DNA of 12,367 nt, taken from positions 1-12,367 of the forward strand of contig JAEHCY010000009.1 of assembly GCA_016880695.1 (NCBI GenBank). The letters are read 5' to 3'. The notes under the pieces were generated by a model. That model searched no databases. It worked only from the letters and a program-made list of their open reading frames with translations, and was not told the origin of the DNA. This DNA is from Chromatiaceae bacterium (GTDB taxonomy: Bacteria; Pseudomonadota; Gammaproteobacteria; Chromatiales; Chromatiaceae). This document shows positions 6,618 through 12,367 of the stretch, in pieces. A program made the position numbers and the translations under genes. The stretch's first letter is position 1. Each line of letters starts with the position of its first letter.

Positions 6618-7823
6618 ATGAAGCTCGGTCTTGACGTGCTGCTCGAGGATTTGGCGGTGCGCCAGCGTCTGCAGGGTCGCCGGCTCGCGTTGCTTGGGCA
6701 TCCCGCATCCCTTACCCGGGAGGGCCACCACACCCTCGATGCCCTGATGGCGTGCACCGATCTGTGCCTGGTATCCGCCTTCGGTCCCCAGCACGGCATG
6801 CGGGGCGACAAGCAGGACAACATGGTGGAAACCCGTGACGACGTTGATCCTCGCCATGGCATCCCGGTGTTCAGCCTCTACGGTCAGGTTCGCCGTCCCA
6901 CCCCGCAGATGCTCGATACCTTCGATGTTCTCGTCGTCGACCTGCAGGACATCGGCACCCGGATCTACACCTATGTGACCACTCTGGCCTATATGCTCGA
7001 GGCCTGTGCCGGAGTCGGAAAGGGTGTCCTGGTGCTGGACCGACCGAATCCGGCGGGAAGACCGGTGGAGGGGACCTGTCTGGAAGTGGGGTGGGAGAGC
7101 TTCGTCGGCGCGGCGCCTATGATCATGCGGCACGGGCTCACCCTGGGCGAACTGGCCCGCTGGCTGGTGGACGATCGCGGTCTCGATCTGGACCTGGCGG
7201 TCGTCCCCATGGCGGGCTACCGGCCCGACGAGCCCCCTGGCTACGGCTGGCCCCTCGCCGAGATCCCCTGGATCAACCCCAGCCCCAACGCCTCAAGCCT
7301 CAACATGGCCCGGTGCTTCCCAGGCACCGTCCTGTTCGAGGGCACGACGCTCTCGGAGGGTCGCGGCACCACCACGGCGTTGGAGTTGGTGGGCGCCCCA
7401 GATCTCGACTTCCAGCGGGTGCTGGGACGCATGCACGCGCTGCAACCGCAGTGGCTGGAAGGCTGCATGCTACGTCCCTGCTGGTTCGAGCCGACCTTCC
7501 ACAAGCACGCCGGCAAGCTCTGCTCGGGGGTTCAGATTCACACCGACGGCCACCATTACCGCCACCATCTATTCCGACCCTATCGGATTGCGTGTCTGAT
7601 CCTGAAAGCGATCCGGATCGAATACCCGCACTATCCCATCTGGCGCCGGTTTCCCTATGAGTACGAGACGGAGCGACTGGCAATCGATCTCCTGAGCGGC
7701 GGGACCCTGCTCCGTGAATGGGTGGACGACCCCGCGTCCTCGCCCGAGGATCTCGAAGCCCGGTTCCGGGCCGACGAAGAGACCTGGCTGGAAGGGCGCA
7801 GGCCTTACCTGCTCTACGACTGA
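6618..7823 (+). CDS. namZ: Exo-beta-N-acetylmuramidase NamZ-like (DUF1343, GH171)
   Basis: This 401-residue protein belongs to the DUF1343 family, whose Bacillus member NamZ releases terminal N-acetylmuramic acid from peptidoglycan fragments. Family signatures are FGPQHGMRG (55-63), PVFSLYG (83-89), DVLVVDLQDIGTRIYTY (103-119), VLDRPNPAGRPVEG (139-152), MRHGLTLGELA (170-180), NPSPNASSLN (220-229) and LFEGTTLSEGRGTT (239-252). No signal peptide is visible, so unlike secreted NamZ it probably acts in the cytoplasm on recycled muropeptides. GGAGGGG lies very close to the start region; I chose the ATG at 6618 over the adjacent GTG at 6615. It follows tupA by 117 bases with no evident functional link. 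Confidence 0.87.
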   Translation: MKLGLDVLLEDLAVRQRLQGRRLALLGHPASLTREGHHTLDALMACTDLCLVSAFGPQHGMRGDKQDNMVETRDDVDPRHGIPVFSLYGQVRRPTPQMLDTFDVLVVDLQDIGTRIYTYVTTLAYMLEACAGVGKGVLVLDRPNPAGRPVEGTCLEVGWESFVGAAPMIMRHGLTLGELARWLVDDRGLDLDLAVVPMAGYRPDEPPGYGWPLAEIPWINPSPNASSLNMARCFPGTVLFEGTTLSEGRGTTTALELVGAPDLDFQRVLGRMHALQPQWLEGCMLRPCWFEPTFHKHAGKLCSGVQIHTDGHHYRHHLFRPYRIACLILKAIRIEYPHYPIWRRFPYEYETERLAIDLLSGGTLLREWVDDPASSPEDLEARFRADEETWLEGRRPYLLYD

Positions 7824-7858
7824 GCTCCGAGTCTCCAGATATCCAGATCCTGTAGCCT

Positions 7859-7883
7859 GGAGGCCCGTTTCGTGGCGGCCTCC
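7859..7883 (+). terminator. Probable terminator hairpin after namZ
   Basis: GGAGGCC (7859-7865) is perfectly complementary to GGCCTCC (7877-7883), with an 11-base loop, followed by TTC. It starts 36 bases after the namZ stop, on the expected side. The T-run is short. Confidence 0.45.
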
Positions 7884-8005
7884 TTCGGTGCATGGTAGCC
7901 TTGCCTTGCCGACCGGCGCCGAAGGCGCGCTGAACCCTGGTTCAGAGTGCCCGGCGCGATTGCGCGGACGCACCCACCCATGAGCCCCAAGGAGAGCAAG
8001 CAGAA

Positions 8006-8824
8006 GTGCTCAAGATCGTCTCGTTCAACGTCAATGGTATGCGTAGCCGGCGTCATCAGTTGGAGGCGATCAAGGCCGCCCACGACCCCGATATCCTGGG
8101 GCTTCAGGAAACCAAGGTGCCCGATGAGGATTTCCCTCGCGATATGGTGGCCGAGCTTGGGCTTGAGGTTGCCTTCCATGGCCAGAAGTCCCACTACGGC
8201 GTGGCGTTGCTGAGCAAGCAGGCTCCGCTCCAGGTCGAAAAGGGGTATCCCTTCAACGAATCCGAGCCCCAACGCCGCGCCATCATCGCCAGCTACCGCA
8301 CCCCCAGTGGCGAAACCCTCAAGGTGATCGACGCCTATTTCCCTCAGGGCGAGAGCCGCGACCATCCCACCAAGTTCCGCGACAAGCGTGAGTTCTACAG
8401 TGACATGCTGCGCTATCTGCGGGAGCACGCCTCGCCCGAGCAAGCCCTGGTGCTGCTCGGGGACATGAATGTCGCCCCCCTCGACCTCGATATCGGCATC
8501 GGAGAGGACAACGCCAAGCGCTGGTTGCGCACCGGTAAGACCAGTTTCCTCCCGGAGGAACGGGAGTGGTTGCAGACCCTGATGGACTGGGGCCTCCACG
8601 ACAGCTTCCGCGGTTGCCATCCGGCGGTGGCCGACCATTTCAGTTGGTTCGACTATCGCAGCCGCGGGTTTGAGCGGGAGCCCCGGCATGGCCTGCGCAT
8701 CGATCTGTTGCTGGTTACCCGTCCGCTGCGCGAGCGCCTGGTGGATGCGGGGATCGACTACGAGATCCGCAGCATGGAGCGCCCCTCCGACCACTGCCCG
8801 ATCTGGGCCGTCTTCGATTTCTGA
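8006..8824 (+). CDS. xthA: Exodeoxyribonuclease III / AP endonuclease
   Basis: This 272-residue DNA-repair enzyme cuts at abasic sites and degrades DNA from 3' ends. All active-site motifs are present: FNVNG (7-11), LQETK with E35 (33-37), Y111, GDMNVAP with D153 and N155 (152-158), RIDLLLV with D233 (231-237), and the terminal SDHCPIW with D262 and H263 (261-267). Numbering is within a few residues of E. coli XthA (268 aa). The start is a GTG at 8006 preceded by AAGGAGAG at 7989-7996. The enzyme is cytosolic. The vWA gene starts at least 35 bases further on, so the genes may be cotranscribed, though I know of no functional link. Confidence 0.95.
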   Translation: MLKIVSFNVNGMRSRRHQLEAIKAAHDPDILGLQETKVPDEDFPRDMVAELGLEVAFHGQKSHYGVALLSKQAPLQVEKGYPFNESEPQRRAIIASYRTPSGETLKVIDAYFPQGESRDHPTKFRDKREFYSDMLRYLREHASPEQALVLLGDMNVAPLDLDIGIGEDNAKRWLRTGKTSFLPEEREWLQTLMDWGLHDSFRGCHPAVADHFSWFDYRSRGFEREPRHGLRIDLLLVTRPLRERLVDAGIDYEIRSMERPSDHCPIWAVFDF

Positions 8825-8859
8825 AGGCGCATTCGTCACCTCGGGCCCTGCTCGCGGGT

Positions 8860-10293
8860 ATGCGGATCCCAGATCCAGAGCGCGGCCAGCCCCACCCCAC
8901 GCTCTCGGGCGCAGAGGGGTTTGCGCTCCGCCGGGGTTCGGCAGGGGGTTCCTCCGCCGCCGAGCTCGTGGCCCGCTACGGCGTCGCCGGTCGCGTCCCG
9001 GAGAATGCCTTGCCGCCGAGGAGATCCAGGCACAGCTCGAAGGCCTCTTACCAGGGGGTGCTCAGGCCTGAGAAGGTTGCCGCGGTGCTGGCCCGCCGTG
9101 CCGAGCGCGCGCGCCGAGCGCTCCAGGAGATCCAGGCGGTGATTGCCGATCAATTGGCTGGCGGCCTGCGCGCGCCGATTGGAGCGCTGCCGACCTTTCG
9201 GGTCGAGCCCCGTCCGGACGACGGTTGGCCGGGTGGGCTCGGATTGCAGTTGGTGCTGGGGGATCAGCCGGTTGCGCCCGCCGGTGACATGCTCCAGTTG
9301 CTGCACTCGATCGTACAGGATTTTGGCCACATCCCCGCTGAGTATCTGGTGCCCGCGGGGCGCGGGCTCAATCACCGGCGCCATGGCGGGGCCCGCGAGG
9401 AGGGTGAGGCGGGCGCGCCGCCAGCGGAATTTGTTTACGACGAATGGGGCTACACCCGCCAGACCTCTCGCAAGGGCTGGTGTCGGCTGCGCGAGCGCGA
9501 CATCGCTCCCGAGCACGACGATTTCGTCGCGCGCACCCGCGATAAGCATCGCCCTGCGCTGAAACGGCTCTACCGCACCTTCGAGGCCCTGCGCGGGGAG
9601 GACAAGCGGTTGCGGCGGGAGGCCGACGGCGAGGACCCCGATATCGATGCCTTGGTGGAATCCCTCGCCGATCGGATTCGCGGGCGGGAGATGGATCGCC
9701 GGCTGTATGAGCGGCGCCGGCGGGTGGAGCGCAATGTGGCGGTGATGTTCATGGTGGACCTGTCCGGTTCCACCACGGGATGGATCAATCAGGTGGAGCG
9801 CGAGGCGCTGGTGCTCCTGTGCGAGTCCCTGGAGCTTCTTGGCGACCGTTATGCCATCTATGGCTTCTCGGGCTACACCCATATGCGCTGCGAGCTCTAC
9901 CGGGTCAAGGGCTTCGACGAGGCCTACGGCGCCTCGGTCCATGCCCGCATCTCCGGGATGCGGCCCCAGGACTACACCCGCTTGGGTGTGGTCATCCGCC
10001 ACCTCGTCGGGAAGCTCCTGGCGGTCGAAGCCCGGACCCGGGTGTTGATCGTCCTCTTCGACGGCCGTCCCGACGATGAGGACGGCTATCGGGGCAACTA
10101 CGGTATCGAGGACACCCGACAGGCCGTGCTGGAGGCCCGCAGCCGGGGGGTTCACCCCTTCTGCATCACCATCGACGACGAGGCCCAGGGCTATCTGCCG
10201 CGCATGTTTGGTGCCACGAGCTACGTCCAGGTCGAGGACGTGGCCCAGCTCCCCTACCGAGTGGCCGACATCTACCGTCGCATCACCTCCTGA
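8860..10293 (+). CDS. NorD/CbbO-like von Willebrand A protein, N-terminus uncertain
   Basis: The C-terminal half is a clear vWA domain of the NorD/CbbO type. These proteins pair with MoxR-type AAA+ ATPases to mature or activate enzymes such as nitric oxide reductase or RuBisCO. From the 8860 ATG, the MIDAS metal site is DLSGS (D300, S302, S304), with T373 in DYTR and D401 in FDGRPDD. A family segment, FVYDEWGY, precedes it at 191-198, and GIEDTRQAV follows at 415-423. No norQ/cbbQ partner is in the window. At 477 residues it is shorter than typical relatives, which carry a longer helical N-terminus. Residues about 50-65 look out of frame: the overlapping frame through 9003-9053 reads AAEEIQAQLEGLL, which fits better, so indels or errors are likely. 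The true start is unknown. The gene stops one base before the Mut7-C gene. Confidence 0.75.
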   Translation: MRIPDPERGQPHPTLSGAEGFALRRGSAGGSSAAELVARYGVAGRVPENALPPRRSRHSSKASYQGVLRPEKVAAVLARRAERARRALQEIQAVIADQLAGGLRAPIGALPTFRVEPRPDDGWPGGLGLQLVLGDQPVAPAGDMLQLLHSIVQDFGHIPAEYLVPAGRGLNHRRHGGAREEGEAGAPPAEFVYDEWGYTRQTSRKGWCRLRERDIAPEHDDFVARTRDKHRPALKRLYRTFEALRGEDKRLRREADGEDPDIDALVESLADRIRGREMDRRLYERRRRVERNVAVMFMVDLSGSTTGWINQVEREALVLLCESLELLGDRYAIYGFSGYTHMRCELYRVKGFDEAYGASVHARISGMRPQDYTRLGVVIRHLVGKLLAVEARTRVLIVLFDGRPDDEDGYRGNYGIEDTRQAVLEARSRGVHPFCITIDDEAQGYLPRMFGATSYVQVEDVAQLPYRVADIYRRITS

Positions 10294-10294
10294 G

Positions 10295-11071
10295 ATGGCT
10301 CGGGCCGTTTTTCGCTGCTACGCCGAGCTCAATGATTTCCTGTCCCCGGGGCGGCGGCAGCGCGATATCGAGCTTGAGCATGCCCCCGAGGCACCGTTAC
10401 GGCACCTGATTGAGACCCTTGGCATCCCGCGCACCGAGGTTGAGCTGATCCTGGTGAACGGGGTATCGGTGGGGCTCGATCGGCGGCTTGCGGAGGGGGA
10501 CCGCGTGAGCCTTTACCCCCTGTTCGAGGCTTTGGACGTGTCGCCCGAGCTCAGGCTCCGCACGCACCCCCTGCGCGATCCGCGTTTCCTGGCGGATGCG
10601 CATCTCGGCAAATTGGCCCGCTATCTGCGGCTTCTTGGATTCGATGCCCGATTCGAGAACGATTGTGGCGATCAGACCCTGGTGCAGGTCGCGCGTGCCG
10701 AGCACCGCATCCTACTCACCCGCGATCGGGCCTTGCTGATGCGCCGAGAGCTGACCCACGGCTGCTACATCCGCGCCGGGTCTCCCTGGAATCAGCTCGA
10801 AGGCCTCATCCGCCGATTGGATTTGGGCCGCTTGCTCCGCCCCTTCACCCGCTGCATGCGCTGTAACGGGGTACTTGCATCAGTCGACAAGGGGGCGGTC
10901 GTGGGGCAATTGCCATCGCGAGTACGGGACGCCTTTGATCTGTTCTGGCGTTGCGAGGGTTGCGCTCAGGTGTACTGGCGCGGCAGTCATTACCAGCGGC
11001 TGCAACGGCGTGTGGCTGAGCTGCGGGCGCTCACTCCCTGCAGGGCGAGCCTATATAAATTGTCTTTATGA
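10295..11071 (+). CDS. Ubiquitin-fold/Mut7-C RNase domain protein with zinc ribbon
   Basis: This 258-residue protein has the Mut7-C layout. An N-terminal ThiS/MoaD-like ubiquitin fold covers about residues 1-85 (GDRVSLYPLFEAL at 68-80). A PIN-like RNase domain follows at about 95-180 with FLADAHLGKLARYLRLLGFD (98-117, acidic D101) and ILLTRDRALL (139-148, D143). A zinc ribbon follows with C187, C190, C220 and C223. The ubiquitin-like part has no terminal GG, so it probably does not act as a sulfur carrier. The family is predicted to cut RNA, but its substrate is not established here. The ATG comes one base after the vWA gene's stop with little sign of a ribosome binding site, so translation is probably coupled. 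The stop codon touches the left end of an insertion sequence, so the last residues (about 250-258) may not be ancestral. Confidence 0.87.
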   Translation: MARAVFRCYAELNDFLSPGRRQRDIELEHAPEAPLRHLIETLGIPRTEVELILVNGVSVGLDRRLAEGDRVSLYPLFEALDVSPELRLRTHPLRDPRFLADAHLGKLARYLRLLGFDARFENDCGDQTLVQVARAEHRILLTRDRALLMRRELTHGCYIRAGSPWNQLEGLIRRLDLGRLLRPFTRCMRCNGVLASVDKGAVVGQLPSRVRDAFDLFWRCEGCAQVYWRGSHYQRLQRRVAELRALTPCRASLYKLSL

Positions 11072-11077
11072 CAGAGG
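11071..11077 (+). repeat. Left terminal inverted repeat of the IS
   Basis: ACAGAGG matches the complement of the right end over 7 bases, with scattered matches over the next 15 or so. Its first A is the last base of the Mut7-C stop codon. Confidence 0.5.
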
Positions 11078-11117
11078 GTTCCGGCATGATTGAGAGAAAT
11101 CTTATTAGGAGTCTCTC

Positions 11118-12193
11118 ATGCCTGCCAGTCTGCTCGATCATTTCGCCACCCTCGAAGACCCGCGTGTGGAGCGCAACCAGCGCCACGCGCTGCTCGATAT
11201 CCTGTTGCTGACGGTCTGCGCGGTGGTGAGTGGGGCAGAGGGCTGGGAGGTGATCGAGGAGTTTGGCCGCGAGAAGCTGGATTGGTTACGCCGGTTTGCG
11301 CTCTTTGAGAACGGCGTACCCTCGCATGACCGCATTGCCAACGTCATCTCACGGCTTACGCCCAAGGGGTTTGGGGAATGCTTCCGCAGCCCGACCCAAG
11401 CGGTGGCCAGCGCCACGGGTAGCGAGATCGTCGCCGTGGACGCTCGGCGCTGCACAGGGTCAGCGCCGGGGCGTGCAGCAACCGCTTGGTGTTGGGACAG
11501 GGAGGCCAGCGAGGCGAGATCCAACGAGATCACCGCGATCCCCAAGCGGTTGGCACTGCTTGAGCTCAAGGGTTGCATCGTCACCCTCGATGCCATGGGC
11601 TGCCAATGCGCCATCGCCGAACAGCTCCGTGCCCAGGGGGGCGACTAGGTGCTGGGTCTCAAGGGTAATCAGAGCACCCTCCTGGAGCGCATCGAGGATT
11701 TCTTCGCCACCGCCCTGGCGGGGACTTCGCGGCGGTGGCGCACGACTTCCATGAGGAGGTCGACAAAGACCACGGCCGCCTGGAGCCGCGTCGCTACTGG
11801 GTCACCGAGAACCTGCGCACCCTGCCCGACCAGCCGCTGTGGGCCGGCCTGCGCAGCATCGGCCTGGTCGAGCGCCGCTGCACCATCGACACCACCGAGT
11901 CGGTGCAGCGGCGCTACTTCATCAACTCCATCCCCGCTCAAGCCAAGACCTTCGCCCATGCGGTGCGTGGCCGCTGGGGGGTGGAGAACCCCCTGCACTG
12001 GCGCCTCGACGTGATCTTCCGGGAGGACGCCAGCGGCATCCGCAAAGCCAATGCCCCAGCCATTATGACGGCCATCCGCCACCCGTCCCTCAACCTGCTT
12101 GAACAAGAGCCCTCGAAGCTGCGCATGTCCCAGAAACGCCGCAGAGCCGCCTGGAACGACGACTACCGCGCCAAGGTGGTGTTCGGACGGTGA
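11118..12193 (+). pseudogene. Broken ISAs1-family DDE transposase
   Basis: The remains read in order as one transposase. The N-terminal associated domain is intact (MPASLLDHFATLEDPRVERN), up to SEIVAVD near 11441, the first catalytic Asp region. A deletion of roughly a dozen codons follows, as judged from the family pattern, with VSAGACSNRLVLGQ in another frame at 11459-11500. The original frame resumes with SNEITAIP and LDAMGCQ, which carries the second Asp. A TAG at 11646-11648 sits where the family has Tyr (GGD-stop-VLGLKGNQ). A further frameshift near 11720 moves to the frame reading DFAAVAHDFHEEVD and on through the WGVENPLHW region, with the catalytic Glu, to the stop at 12191-12193. 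Four lesions make it inactive. Confidence 0.88.
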
Positions 12194-12206
12194 TTAATCC
12201 TAAATT

Positions 12207-12213
12207 CCTCTGT
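12207..12213 (+). repeat. Right terminal inverted repeat of the IS
   Basis: CCTCTGT is the complement of the left end. It lies 13 bases after the transposase stop, and its last T is also the first base of a minus-strand stop triplet. Confidence 0.5.
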
Positions 12214-12367
12214 TACCCCGCCTCCCAAGCCAAAGATGGCCGGGGCAAACCGATGGGCGGAGGGGTTTGGGGCTTGGCGGAAAGGATTTTGCTGACGATG
12301 TAGCGCACGAGGGTGGGCCACCGGTCTGGCTTAGGCAACTGAGGCGCAATTGCCAGAACATGGCTTA
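12213..12367 (-). CDS. Possible C-terminal fragment of an unknown protein
   Basis: A minus-strand frame is open from the window end (first full codon at 12365) to a stop at 12213-12215, giving 50 residues. It reads sensibly, with LVRYIVSKIL followed by a proline-rich tail (KPQTPPPIGLPRPSLAW). The stop overlaps the outer base of the IS right repeat, so this may be a gene tail cut by the insertion. I recognise no family. The plus strand also has a short open frame here, so this call is tentative. Confidence 0.3.
   Translation of the reverse strand, partial: SHVLAIAPQLPKPDRWPTLVRYIVSKILSAKPQTPPPIGLPRPSLAWEAG
12218..12280. repeat. Imperfect inverted repeat outside the IS
   Basis: CCGCC, AAGCC and AAA (12218-12222, 12227-12234) match GGCGG, GGCTT and TTT (12276-12280, 12271-12275, 12266-12268) in inverted order, about 13 pairs with a TCCC insert on one side and a GG insert on the other. 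It lies within a few bases of the IS right end. It could be a terminator or the remnant of another small element. Confidence 0.3.

Larger units (their letters stand above)
11071..12213 (+). mobile_element. Degenerate ISAs1-family insertion sequence
   Basis: An element of about 1.14 kb is bounded by ACAGAGG at 11071-11077 and CCTCTGT at 12207-12213, with weaker similarity further inward. It carries one broken ISAs1-type transposase. The size is close to the family norm once the internal deletion is allowed for. I see no matching target duplication in the flanks, so the boundaries are provisional or the flanks have changed since insertion. Confidence 0.6.

Noticed and set aside
5694..7133. Long minus-strand open frame (479 codons)
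   Set aside because: It lies opposite tupA and namZ, which have clear family motifs. It is rich in His, Arg and Gly and shows no domain, as expected for an antisense shadow in GC-rich DNA.
7814..8839. Minus-strand open frame (341 codons) opposite xthA
   Set aside because: It is a shadow of exonuclease III, whose active-site residues are complete on the plus strand.
8836..10155. Long minus-strand open frame (439 codons) opposite the vWA gene
   Set aside because: The plus strand encodes a recognisable vWA domain with a MIDAS motif; the antisense product has no recognisable motif.
11071..12213. Target-site duplication flanking the IS
   Set aside because: The bases immediately outside the two repeats do not match over 8-10 bases, so no duplication can be claimed.

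Overview
The window is GC-rich, densely coded DNA. Its gene content fits a gammaproteobacterium with respiratory or lithotrophic metabolism, possibly of the Chromatiales/Ectothiorhodospiraceae type. This placement is an inference from gene families: an RNA-free RNase P of the HARP type, a diheme c-type cytochrome, a NorD/CbbO-like vWA protein and a tungstate importer. No rRNA, tRNA or CRISPR array was found.

Layout from left to right. The tail of an unrecognised plus-strand gene (1-225) converges on a minus-strand HARP-type RNase P gene (240-833). A 295-base divergent spacer with several inverted repeats follows. Next comes a plus-strand electron-transfer group: an HTH/2Fe-2S/flavin-reductase fusion (1129-2598), a diheme cytochrome c (2817-3569), and a 41-residue single-span membrane peptide with a TTG start (3640-3765) that automatic callers may miss. 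A 405-base structured gap leads into tupB-tupC-tupA (4171-6500), a complete tungstate ABC importer. Then come a NamZ-like exo-N-acetylmuramidase (6618-7823) and exodeoxyribonuclease III (8006-8824).

A NorD/CbbO-like vWA protein (8860-10293) has a poorly formed N-terminus that looks frameshifted. One base after its stop begins a ubiquitin-fold/Mut7-C RNase/zinc-ribbon protein (10295-11071). The right end holds a decayed ISAs1-type insertion sequence (about 11071-12213) whose transposase has an internal deletion, frameshifts and a stop. A possible fragment of a minus-strand gene lies beyond it.

Three groups look functionally connected: the redox protein, cytochrome and membrane peptide; tupBCA; and the coupled vWA and Mut7-C pair. 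Nothing here is plainly a new defence or mobile system. The best leads are the HTH-fused iron-sulfur flavoprotein with its cytochrome and micropeptide, and the coupled vWA and Mut7-C genes. Because the window encodes two PIN-fold RNases, HARP and Mut7-C, RNA processing is a second theme.
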